A stretch of 48,255 nucleotides of DNA from Streptomyces sp. UW30. GTDB taxonomy: Bacteria > Actinomycetota > Actinomycetes > Streptomycetales > Streptomycetaceae. The notes below the pieces were generated by a model. That model searched no databases and was not told the origin of the DNA. It saw only the letters and a list, made by a program, of their open reading frames with translations. The translations under genes were made by a program, and so were the position numbers. The DNA is taken from the NCBI RefSeq assembly GCF_008042075.1, contig NZ_RDBN01000037.1, forward strand, positions 1,776,848 through 1,825,102, given 5' to 3'. Of this stretch, positions 41,445 to 48,255 are shown piece by piece. Each line of letters opens with the position of its first letter. Within the stretch, counting starts at the first letter, position 1.

Positions 41445-42871
41445 TGCCCCGACAGGCCGCCGCGGCCACGGCACCGGGCGACCGGGACGCGAGGGAGCGG
41501 CTCGTCCAGCTCGACGCGTTCGGCTCGAACGGCCCCTACCGTGCCCGCAATCGCCTGACGGTGCCCGATGTCACCGGCGAGCCGCTCGCCGAACTGAGCA
41601 TCGTGCCGCCGCTGTTCGTGCAGCGCGCCCTCGCCGCACTGCGGTCGGCCGATCCGCTGCCGCCCGGCGAGCGGGCCGCCGCACTGGAGCGGGCCGGCCG
41701 GCTGTTCGCCTCCGGCACCGTCGGCGGCATGGACCCCGACACCTACCGGCAGCTGGTCAGCCGCTGTTCCGGACTGCCGATCCCGGTGGTCCGGGCCGCG
41801 ACCGGGATCGTCGCGGACGCGGCGGCACAGGCCGCCACCACGGTCCTCCAGGCCCGGCCCCAGGCCGCGGTCGGCGACTGGAGGGATCCCTCGACCCGGG
41901 CCGGCGGCGCGGTGTGGACGCGGCGCGGCAACGTCTTCGCCGTGCACGCCGCCGGCAACCATCCCGGGGTGCACGCCCTGTGGCTGGAGGCCCTCGCTCT
42001 CGGCTACCGCATCGTCGTACGGCCCTCGCGGCGCGAGCCGTTCACACCGCACCGCCTGGTCGCCGCCCTGCGCGAGGCGGGCTTCGGCGCCGATCACGTG
42101 GCGCTGACCCCCACCGACCACACCGTCGCCGACACCGTCGTCGCCGGCGCGGACCTCGCCCTCGTGTACGGCGGCGACGACGTGGTGCGCAAGTACGCAG
42201 GACACAACACGGTCCTGCCCCAAGGGCCCGGCCGGGCGAAGATCCTGGTCACCGGCGCGGACTGGCGAGCCCACCTGGACATGATCGTCGACTCGGTCGC
42301 CGACGAGGGCGGCACCGCCTGCGTCAACGCCACCGCCGTACTCGTCGAGGGCGGGCCCGCCGAGGCGGCCGCCGTCGCCGACGCGCTCGCCGCCCGGCTG
42401 GCGGCCATCCCGAGCCTGCCGCCGCAGGACCCGAAGGCCGTCCTGCCGGTCCAGCCCCTGGCCGCGGCGCGGGCACTCGAGGCGTACCTGCTGCGCAGCG
42501 CAGGCGGGGCCACGGCCCACCTGGGCGGTGACGGCATCGTCGACGAGCTGGGCGACGGCAGCGCCGTCCTGCGCCCGGCGGTGTTCCGGCTCGACCGCGC
42601 CGACGCCCCGCAGACCGGCGTCGAACTGGGCTTCCCCTGCGTATGGGTGGCGCCCTGGACCAGCGCCGACGGTGTCGCACCACTGCGCGACTCCCTCGTC
42701 GTGACCGCGATCACCGACGACGAGGACCTCCTCGGGCAACTGGTCGACGAGCCGACCATCAGCAACGTCCACGTCGGCGACCACCCGACGTACTGGATGC
42801 GACCGGGCCTGCCGCACGACCGGTACCTCGCGGAATTCCTCATGCGGACCAAGACCGTCATCCGGGACTGA
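41444..42871 (+). CDS. EhpG/LuxC-like acyl reductase (aldehyde dehydrogenase superfamily)
   Basis: A 475-residue ALDH-fold protein resembling LuxC acyl-CoA reductases. VWTRRGNVFAVHAAGNHPGV is the cofactor-domain start, LVYGGDDVVRKY follows, and the catalytic Cys is about residue 293 in EGGTACVNATAV. In LuxC/EhpG systems the partner adenylase passes an acyl group to this Cys and NAD(P)H reduces it to an aldehyde. The gene overlaps the adenylase gene by 1 nt, which supports a two-protein reductase. The substrate is unknown and could be the polyene acyl chain made by the downstream genes. Confidence 0.72.
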   Translation: MPRQAAAATAPGDRDARERLVQLDAFGSNGPYRARNRLTVPDVTGEPLAELSIVPPLFVQRALAALRSADPLPPGERAAALERAGRLFASGTVGGMDPDTYRQLVSRCSGLPIPVVRAATGIVADAAAQAATTVLQARPQAAVGDWRDPSTRAGGAVWTRRGNVFAVHAAGNHPGVHALWLEALALGYRIVVRPSRREPFTPHRLVAALREAGFGADHVALTPTDHTVADTVVAGADLALVYGGDDVVRKYAGHNTVLPQGPGRAKILVTGADWRAHLDMIVDSVADEGGTACVNATAVLVEGGPAEAAAVADALAARLAAIPSLPPQDPKAVLPVQPLAAARALEAYLLRSAGGATAHLGGDGIVDELGDGSAVLRPAVFRLDRADAPQTGVELGFPCVWVAPWTSADGVAPLRDSLVVTAITDDEDLLGQLVDEPTISNVHVGDHPTYWMRPGLPHDRYLAEFLMRTKTVIRD

Positions 42872-42901
42872 CCCGCCGAACAGCGCACAGCAGGGGGCGA
42901 C

Positions 42902-43408
42902 ATGGCACTGAACCACGACTTCATCGGCCGCACCCACGGGCCGAGCGAGGTCTACGAAGTCAGCCGGGAGAAGATCCGCGACTACGCGATCGCGACCGGC
43001 GACACCCATCCGGTCTACCTCGACCCCGAGGCGGCACGGGCGCTCGGCCACCCGGATGTCATCGCGCCGCCCTCCTTCGCCGTCATGCTCTTCTTCCGCT
43101 TCGGCGGCTGGCCGCTGTACGACCCCGAGTTCGGCAAGCGGAAGGAACCGGTGTGCGTGCACCGGGCCCAACGGGTCGAGCACCGAAGGCCGATCAGGCC
43201 GGGCGACCGGCTCGTGCAGACCACGACCGTCGACGACATGAGCGTGATGGGCGAACACGAGCAGTGGGTGATGACCCATCGGATCAGCACGGTGGACGGC
43301 GAGCACGTGTGCACCGTGGTCAACACGATCCTCTCCCGCGGCACCGCTGCCCTGCCCCGGGACCTGGGTGGGACACCCGCCCCGGCGCTCCAGGCCCAGG
43401 AGGTGTGA
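42902..43408 (+). CDS. HadA-like MaoC-type dehydratase subunit (non-catalytic)
   Basis: A 168-residue single hotdog protein of the FAS1-like/MaoC N-terminal type. ATGDTHPVYLDPEAARALG aligns with the hydratase-2 motif GDxNPxH, but the catalytic His position is Tyr39 and Asn is His36. PDVIAPPSFAVMLF follows, and RAQRVEHRRPIRPGDRL is the later conserved loop. This is the pattern of a structural partner subunit, as HadA is to HadB in mycobacterial FAS-II. RBS AGGGGGCGAC precedes ATG 42902. It is followed after 1 bp by the HadB-like gene. Confidence 0.78.
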   Translation: MALNHDFIGRTHGPSEVYEVSREKIRDYAIATGDTHPVYLDPEAARALGHPDVIAPPSFAVMLFFRFGGWPLYDPEFGKRKEPVCVHRAQRVEHRRPIRPGDRLVQTTTVDDMSVMGEHEQWVMTHRISTVDGEHVCTVVNTILSRGTAALPRDLGGTPAPALQAQEV

Positions 43409-43409
43409 C

Positions 43410-43841
43410 ATGGCCGCCAAGGTCGCCCACGACGACATCGAGGTCGGCACCGAGATACCCGCCCAGGACATCACCGTGCGACGGATCGACCTGCTCCGCT
43501 ACTGCGGGGCGTGCTCGGACTTCACCGCCACCCACTGGAACGAACGGATCGCCAAGTCCGTCGGCCTGCCCGACGTCATCGTCCACGGCACCTACACCAT
43601 CGCCGCCGCCGTACGCGTCGTCACCGACTGGGTGGGCGACCCCTCGGCCCTGATCGAGTACAGCGTGCGCCGCTTCACCCGGCCGGTCGCCGTGCCCGAC
43701 GACGACGCCGGGGCGACCATGCGGATCACCGGGGTCGTCGAGCGGAAGCTGGACGACCGCCGCGCCGTGATCCGGCTGCGCGCCCGCTTCGAGGGGCTGG
43801 AGGTGATGTCCGGGGCGCGAGCCGTCGTACGGCTCGCCTGA
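43410..43841 (+). CDS. HadB-like MaoC dehydratase subunit (catalytic)
   Basis: A 143-residue hotdog protein. SDFTATHWNERIAKSVGLP keeps the catalytic Asp37 and His42 of the hydratase-2 motif, and VIVHGTYTIAA is the second conserved segment. Together with the HadA-like neighbour it should dehydrate 3-hydroxyacyl-ACP to trans-2-enoyl-ACP. AGGAGG before ATG 43410 lies inside the previous gene and the spacing of 1 bp argues for coupled, equimolar synthesis. The ACP gene follows after 92 bp. Confidence 0.85.
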   Translation: MAAKVAHDDIEVGTEIPAQDITVRRIDLLRYCGACSDFTATHWNERIAKSVGLPDVIVHGTYTIAAAVRVVTDWVGDPSALIEYSVRRFTRPVAVPDDDAGATMRITGVVERKLDDRRAVIRLRARFEGLEVMSGARAVVRLA

Positions 43842-43933
43842 GCCCGCACCGCGCACCGCCGGGCCCCGGCCGGTGCCGCGTCAGACAGGGGGCCGCCCGA
43901 CGCGGCGGCTGATGCGACAGAAGGAGCACAGAC

Positions 43934-44197
43934 ATGACCAGCACGGACATCGCCGCGGAGCGGGAGAACCAGATCAAGGAGCTCGTGGCGGACATCCTCG
44001 AACTCGAACCCGACGAGATGACCCGCACCAGCCGCTTCAAGGAGGACCACGAGGCCGACTCCCTGCTCGCCATCGAGATCCTCGCCTCCCTGGAGAAGAC
44101 GTTCAAGATCACCATCGCCCAGCAGGAACTCGCCCGCATGGTGAACCTGGAGAGCGTGTACGAGGTGGTGGCCGAGGCCGCCGCGGCCCGGCAGTAG
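43934..44197 (+). CDS. Acyl carrier protein
   Basis: An 87-residue acidic four-helix carrier. The 4'-phosphopantetheine attachment site is Ser43 in HEADSLLAIEILASLE; the ordinary DSL motif is kept. Helix 3 has ITIAQQELARMVNLESVYEVV. It should carry the growing acyl chain for the adjacent ketosynthase, ketoreductase and dehydratase. RBS AGAAGGAG precedes ATG 43934. No phosphopantetheinyl transferase is in the window. Confidence 0.93.
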   Translation: MTSTDIAAERENQIKELVADILELEPDEMTRTSRFKEDHEADSLLAIEILASLEKTFKITIAQQELARMVNLESVYEVVAEAAAARQ

Positions 44198-44217
44198 GCG
44201 GCGGCGTGTCACCGACC

Positions 44218-45474
44218 ATGACACCGCGGCGCGTCGTCGTCACCGGCCTCGGCGCCGTGACCAGCATCGGGATCGGCGCCGAGGAGTTCCTCACCGGGCT
44301 GCGCGCCGGACGCAGCGGGGCCGGGCCCATCACCTCCTTCGACGCGAGCGGCTTCGACCACTCCCGGGCGTGCGAGATCACCGACTTCGACGCCGCCCGC
44401 TTCGTCACCCGGCTGCCGCTGCGCGAGTACGGCAGGGCGAGCCACTTCGCCGCCGCTGCCGCCCGGATGGCCGTGGCGGACGCGGCCCTCCCCATCGAGG
44501 ACCTGCGCGCCGTCCGCTCGCTGGTCTCCGTCGGCACCACCGACGGCGAGTCCCGCGACCTCGACGGGCTGACCCGGCAGGAAGTGGAACTCGGCCCGGA
44601 GCGCATGGACCCGGTCGTGGCCCGCCGGGTCCCGGCCGGCCGGCTGTCGGTGGCCGCGGCACGGGAACTCGGGCTGGTCGACGTCGAGGCCGTGACCCTG
44701 CCGACCGCCTGCGCGGCCGGCAACTACGCCATCGGCTACGGCTACGACGCGGTGCGCACCGGCGAGTTCGAGTTCGCGCTGTGCGGCGGGGCGGACGCCG
44801 TCTGCCTGAAGACCTTCGCCGGCTTCTACCGCCTGGGCACCATCGCGCCCGAGCGCTGCCAGCCCTTCGACCGTGACCGCAAGGGCATCCTCACCGGCGA
44901 GGGCGCCGGCATGATGCTGCTGGAGAGCCTGGAGTCGGCCCTCGCGCGGGGCGCGCGCATCCACGCCGAGGTGCTGGGCTACGGCCTGAACTGCGACGCC
45001 GACCATCCGGTCGCGCCCAACGAGGACAGCTTCGCCCGCTGTGTGCGCCTGGCCCACGACAACGCCGGCGTCACCGCCGACGACGTCGACCTGATCTCCG
45101 CGCACGGCACCGGCACCAAGGCCAACGACGTCAGCGAGGCCCGTGCGATCCGTCAGGTCTTCGGCGGCACACCGCCCCGCATGGTCTCCATCAAGTCGAT
45201 GATCGGCCACACCATGGGCGCGGCCAGCGCCCTCGCCGCGATCGCCTGCACCCTCGCCCTGCGCGAGGGCTTCATCCCGCCGACGATCAACCATGTGGAG
45301 ACCGACCCGGAATGCGACATCGACTGCGTGCCCAACCGGGCGATCGACGCCGACCTGAAGGTGGTGCAGAACAACGCGCTGGCCTTCGGCGGCAACAACG
45401 CCGTCCTGATCCTGGGCCGTTACGAGCACGACGGCGCCCTGGACGCCCGCCTGGAGGAAAGGGGAGCGGCATGA
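44218..45474 (+). CDS. Beta-ketoacyl-ACP synthase (FabF/KS-alpha type)
   Basis: A 418-residue condensing enzyme. The active-site Cys165 is in LPTACAAGNYAIGYG; the catalytic histidines are His296 in ISAHGTGTKANDV and His331 in SMIGHTMGAAS; FDRDRKGILTGEGAGMMLLE also fits. It should extend ACP-bound chains with malonyl-ACP in partnership with the chain-length-factor-like protein downstream. The start is ATG 44218; GTG 44206 is possible, and neither has a strong RBS. The stop overlaps an 11-codon minicistron (ATGA) that leads to the next gene. Confidence 0.92.
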   Translation: MTPRRVVVTGLGAVTSIGIGAEEFLTGLRAGRSGAGPITSFDASGFDHSRACEITDFDAARFVTRLPLREYGRASHFAAAAARMAVADAALPIEDLRAVRSLVSVGTTDGESRDLDGLTRQEVELGPERMDPVVARRVPAGRLSVAAARELGLVDVEAVTLPTACAAGNYAIGYGYDAVRTGEFEFALCGGADAVCLKTFAGFYRLGTIAPERCQPFDRDRKGILTGEGAGMMLLESLESALARGARIHAEVLGYGLNCDADHPVAPNEDSFARCVRLAHDNAGVTADDVDLISAHGTGTKANDVSEARAIRQVFGGTPPRMVSIKSMIGHTMGAASALAAIACTLALREGFIPPTINHVETDPECDIDCVPNRAIDADLKVVQNNALAFGGNNAVLILGRYEHDGALDARLEERGAA

Positions 45475-45506
45475 ACGGCCGTACGCCGCACGGAGGTTGC
45501 CGATGA
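45471..45506 (+). CDS. 11-residue minicistron linking ketosynthase and chain-length factor
   Basis: ATG 45471 overlaps the ketosynthase stop (ATGA), and the frame MNGRTPHGGCR ends at TGA 45504-45506, which overlaps the chain-length-factor start ATG 45503 (ATGA). AAAGGGGAG lies just before the minicistron start. It may relay ribosomes from one gene to the next; CGGAGG inside it also serves as the RBS of the downstream gene. Translation is not proven. Confidence 0.4.
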   Translation: MNGRTPHGGCR

Positions 45507-46615
45507 GCACCGTGGGACCGGTCATCTCCGCCTGGTCGGCGGCTTCCGCGTTCGGCGTCGGACGAGAGGCGTTCAGCGCCGGCGTACGGTCGAAGCGGCA
45601 GGCCGTCACCACTGTGGACCCCGAGCGATGGGCCGCGCCCACCGACCGGGCCTGCCTCGTACCCGGCGGGGAGCCGCGCGAGTTGCTGGGCCGCAAGGGC
45701 ACCCGGTCGATGGACCGGGTCACCGCGCTCGCCGTCGCCGCCGTGGGCCGGCTGCTCGACGACGGCCACGGCGCGCGCATCCCGGGGCTCGACGAGGACA
45801 CCGGCCTGGTCCTCGGCACCTCGAACGGCAGCGTGGGCAGCATCATGAGCTTCACCCGGGACTCGCTGACCCAGGACCGGCCCTATCTGGTCGACCCCGC
45901 CCGCTTCCCCAACACCGTCATGAACTGCGCCGCGGGACAGTCGGCGATCCGGCACGGGCTGCGCGGGCCCAACGTGACCATCGCCGGGGGCCGGGCCTCC
46001 GCCCTGCTCGCCCTCAACCACGCCCAGCGGCTACAGCGCTGTGGCCACGCGCGCACCGTCGTGTGCGGCGCGGCCGAGGAGTTCTCCGCCGAACGCGCCT
46101 GGCTGGACTGGCACGCCCACGCCGGACGGGCACCGGCCGAGCCCGACGAGGCGCCGCTGACCGGTGAGGGGTGCGCGGTGCTGCTGCTCGAAGCGGGCAG
46201 CGACGCCGGCACCGGCGCCGCCCGGGCGCCTCTCGCCGAGGTGGCGGCCGTCGAGATCGCCCTGCCTGCCGACGAGAAGGACGCCGGACCCGTACTCGCC
46301 GACTGCGTACGCCGCGCCCTGCGGCGCACCGGCCTGACGGCGGCCGACCTGTGGGCCATCGCCCCCGCGGACACACCCGGACCGTACGCGGACCGGGAAC
46401 GCACCGCGCTCGCCGAGGTGCTGGGCGACCACGACCCGCTCCGCCTGTCCTGCACCGACCTGCTCGGCGACACGGGCGCCGCGTCCGCCGCCTTCCAGAT
46501 CGCCGCCCTCCTGGCGAGCGCCGAGGGCGATCCGACGGCGACCGGACGGCCGGCACTGGTCACCACCGCCGACCCCGACGGCGTGGTCGGCTGTGCCGTG
46601 CTGCGCCTCGCCTGA
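45503..46615 (+). CDS. Chain-length-factor-like ketosynthase beta (KS-beta)
   Basis: A 370-residue ketosynthase-fold protein lacking the catalytic residues. The position of the active Cys is Arg164 in GPNVTIAGGRASALL, and the HGTGT histidine is missing (APADTPGPY). The GH-motif histidine is replaced by Asp (DLLGDTGAAS). It should form the alpha-beta pair with the upstream KS and set chain length, as in type II PKS. CGGAGG 6 nt before ATG 45503 is the RBS. Shorter than most CLFs. An Arg at this position is unlike the Gln typical of classical aromatic CLFs. Confidence 0.82.
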   Translation: MSTVGPVISAWSAASAFGVGREAFSAGVRSKRQAVTTVDPERWAAPTDRACLVPGGEPRELLGRKGTRSMDRVTALAVAAVGRLLDDGHGARIPGLDEDTGLVLGTSNGSVGSIMSFTRDSLTQDRPYLVDPARFPNTVMNCAAGQSAIRHGLRGPNVTIAGGRASALLALNHAQRLQRCGHARTVVCGAAEEFSAERAWLDWHAHAGRAPAEPDEAPLTGEGCAVLLLEAGSDAGTGAARAPLAEVAAVEIALPADEKDAGPVLADCVRRALRRTGLTAADLWAIAPADTPGPYADRERTALAEVLGDHDPLRLSCTDLLGDTGAASAAFQIAALLASAEGDPTATGRPALVTTADPDGVVGCAVLRLA

Positions 46616-46654
46616 ACCGCCTGCCGACCGACACCGTTCACGAGAGGATCACCC

Positions 46655-47401
46655 ATGGACCACGACCGGCGGCCCGTCGCGCTGGTGACCGGCGGCTCCC
46701 GCGGCATCGGCCGCGCCGTCGTACGCCAACTCGCCGGGGACGGACACGACGTGGCCTTCTGCTACCGCGCCCGCTCCGACGCGGCCCGGGAGGTCGAGAA
46801 GGAGGCCGAGGAGCTCGGCGCCCGGGTCCTGTCCCGTCAGGTCGACGTGACCGACCCGGACGACGTCAGGGCCCTGGTCCGGGACGTCGAGGAGGAGTTG
46901 GGGCCCGTCGAGGTGCTCGTCACCTCGGCCGGAGTCACCCGGGACAACCCCGTGGTGACCATGACCGACGAGGACTGGCGACAGGTCCTGCGGATCAACC
47001 TGGACGGCACCTTCACCGCCTGCCACGCGGTGATCATGGGCATGATGAAGCGGCGGCGCGGGGTCGTCGTCACCCTGTCCTCGGTCTCGGGCGTCTACGG
47101 CAATCCCCGCCAGGCCAACTACTCCGCCTCCAAGGCCGGGATCATCGGCTTCACCCGCGCGCTCGCGAAGGAGGTGGGCGGCTTCGGCGTCCGGGCGAAC
47201 GCCGTCGCGCCGGGATTCATCGAAACCGACATGACGGCGGTGCTGCGCGAGCGCGAACACCAACGGGCCGTCGACAGCGTGCCGTTGGGCCGGTTCGGCA
47301 CGGTGGAGGAGGTGGCGGGACTGGTCGGGTTCCTGGCGTCGGACCGGGCGTCGTACATCACCGGAGCCGTGGTGCAGGTGGACGGCGGGATCACGATCTA
47401 G
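46655..47401 (+). CDS. 3-oxoacyl-ACP reductase (FabG-type SDR)
   Basis: A 248-residue ketoreductase. The NADPH-binding motif is VTGGSRGIGRAV with TGxxxGIG spacing. The active site is Ser142/143 in LSSVSGVYG, with Tyr156 and Lys160 in NYSASKAG; APGFIETDM is the typical C-terminal segment. It should reduce 3-ketoacyl-ACP in the cluster's elongation cycle. It is preceded by AGAGGATCACC. A four-copy 10-bp repeat follows its stop. Confidence 0.93.
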   Translation: MDHDRRPVALVTGGSRGIGRAVVRQLAGDGHDVAFCYRARSDAAREVEKEAEELGARVLSRQVDVTDPDDVRALVRDVEEELGPVEVLVTSAGVTRDNPVVTMTDEDWRQVLRINLDGTFTACHAVIMGMMKRRRGVVVTLSSVSGVYGNPRQANYSASKAGIIGFTRALAKEVGGFGVRANAVAPGFIETDMTAVLREREHQRAVDSVPLGRFGTVEEVAGLVGFLASDRASYITGAVVQVDGGITI

Positions 47402-47404
47402 CGA

Positions 47405-47444
47405 CCGACTGCATCCGACCGCATCCGACTGCGTCCGACTGCTC
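47405..47444. repeat. Four tandem 10-bp repeats
   Basis: Four units of CCGACTGCAT with single-base changes (CCGACCGCAT, CCGACTGCGT, CCGACTGCTC) sit between the ketoreductase stop and the RBS of the next gene. The period is close to one helical turn. Confidence 0.7.
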
Positions 47445-47467
47445 CGCCCGCGCCCGAGGAGGTCGCC

Positions 47468-48130
47468 ATGGCGCCCGCACCGCGTCGTCCCCGTATGTAC
47501 TTCTCCTTCCGCAGCCCGTACTCCTGGCTGGCCTTCCACGATCTCACCACCCACCGTCCGCATGTCGTGGACGCCCTGGAGTGGCGGCCGTTCTGGGAGC
47601 CCGACGCGCACAGCGAGCGGCTGCTCGCCGAGGCCGGCGGGCGCTTCCCCTACACGCCGATGTCACGCGAGAAGCACCTGTACATGCTCGGGGACGTGCG
47701 CCGCCTGGCCACCCGGCGCGGACTCACGGTGACTTGGCCGCAGGACGTCGAGCCCTGGTGGGAGGCGTCCCACCTCGCCTATGTGGTGGCGGCGGCCGAG
47801 GGGCGGGGCCTCGCGTTCATCGACCGCGTCTACCGCGCCCGTTGGCAGGAGAACCTCGACATCTGCGACCGCGCGACCATCGGCCGACTCGCCGCCGACG
47901 TCGGAGTCGACCCGGCCGCCGCGGCGAACGCCTCCGACGACGACCACGTCCGCGCCGAGGGCGTCCGGGCACTCCTCGACATCCACCGCGACGACGTCTT
48001 CGGCGTCCCGTTCTTCATCCACCGCCGCCAGAAGTTCTGGGGCGTCGACCGGCTCGCGGACTTCCTGGAGGCTCGGCGGTCGGCGGATGAGCCGTCGGGT
48101 GAGCAAGGCGTAGGCGCGCTGGTCGGGTGA
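47468..48130 (+). CDS. DsbA-family / 2-hydroxychromene-2-carboxylate isomerase-like protein
   Basis: A 220-residue thioredoxin-fold protein of the DsbA/GST-kappa group. FSFRSPYSWLAFHDL has Ser in place of the first DsbA Cys (SPYSW), as in hydroxychromene-carboxylate isomerases, and DVFGVPFFIHRRQKFWGVDRL is the conserved cis-Pro segment and C-terminal end. Such enzymes isomerise double bonds or rings with a thiol cofactor. In this cluster it might set the geometry of a polyene; that is inference. RBS GAGGAGG precedes ATG 47468. The last residues are poorly conserved. Confidence 0.75.
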   Translation: MAPAPRRPRMYFSFRSPYSWLAFHDLTTHRPHVVDALEWRPFWEPDAHSERLLAEAGGRFPYTPMSREKHLYMLGDVRRLATRRGLTVTWPQDVEPWWEASHLAYVVAAAEGRGLAFIDRVYRARWQENLDICDRATIGRLAADVGVDPAAAANASDDDHVRAEGVRALLDIHRDDVFGVPFFIHRRQKFWGVDRLADFLEARRSADEPSGEQGVGALVG

Positions 48131-48178
48131 TCAGTCGGCTCAGCAGGGCCGCGGCCGGCCGTTCGGCCGAGTTGGCAA

Positions 48179-48234
48179 GTCCCGTCACCCGTCGGCAGAT
48201 GAGCCGGTCCCGTCACCCGTCGGCAGATGAGCCA
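48179..48234. repeat. Two 28-bp tandem repeats at the window edge
   Basis: A 28-bp unit (48179-48206) beginning GTCCCGTCACCCGTCGGCAG is repeated at 48207-48234 with almost no change, and a partial third copy runs to the window end. No gene is visible between 48131 and 48255. Confidence 0.75.
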
Positions 48235-48255
48235 GGCGCGTCACCAGTCGGCCGA

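Overview
The window is high-GC actinobacterial DNA, almost certainly a Streptomyces chromosome. Coding density is high, nearly every gene has a strong third-position GC bias, GTG starts and stop/start overlaps are common, several mRNAs look leaderless, and typical Streptomyces families are present (mycothiol-dependent isomerase-like protein, deazaflavin/F420-type oxidoreductase, DUF6421, DUF6986, DUF6332). No rRNA, tRNA, CRISPR array or intact transposase gene was seen. All functional names come from reading the translated sequence and motifs; no database search was run.

Layout. 0-6.4 kb: the end of a DUF6421-type gene, an SDR and a threonine aldolase in a tight operon; a secreted three-module protein; a leaderless transglutaminase-like/B3-B4 pair; an acyltransferase. 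6-10.6 kb: a divergent DUF4395/thioredoxin pair, a cysteine-type leader peptide ahead of a flavin reductase, etfBA closed by a 40-nt perfect palindrome, and an exported phosphodiesterase. 10.8-15 kb: a CitE-like lyase (DUF6986), a membrane Ser/Thr kinase and an unknown protein. 15-19.3 kb: a sugar island with LacI regulator, ROK kinase and secreted GH27 alpha-galactosidase. 19.5-29.4 kb: housekeeping and accessory genes, including a P-loop/NUDIX fusion, an M20 dipeptidase, a geranylgeranyl-reductase-type flavoprotein, a TetR/F420-oxidoreductase divergent pair and a two-component system. 29.46-29.71 kb: a 254-bp MITE-like element abutting the stop codon of a DHA2 efflux pump that is divergent from a MarR regulator. 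31.7-38.5 kb: metabolic and transport genes, including a GCS2-type ligase and a ThuA/Gfo-Idh-MocA operon.

38.6-48.1 kb is the most interesting part. A divergent acyl-CoA carboxylase beta subunit faces a rightward run of nine genes: a LuxE/EhpF-like adenylating enzyme with no C-terminal lid, a LuxC/EhpG-like acyl reductase, a HadA-like and a HadB-like dehydratase subunit, an acyl carrier protein, a ketosynthase, a chain-length-factor-like partner with an Arg in place of the active Cys, a ketoreductase, and a DsbA/2-hydroxychromene-carboxylate-isomerase-like protein. There is no enoyl reductase, so the set looks like a highly reducing type II PKS making a polyene acyl chain, with an adenylation/reduction pair that could give an aldehyde or load a starter acid. 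An 11-codon minicistron links ketosynthase to chain-length factor through two ATGA overlaps. The cluster may continue past the right edge, because no regulator, transporter or phosphopantetheinyl transferase is in the window.
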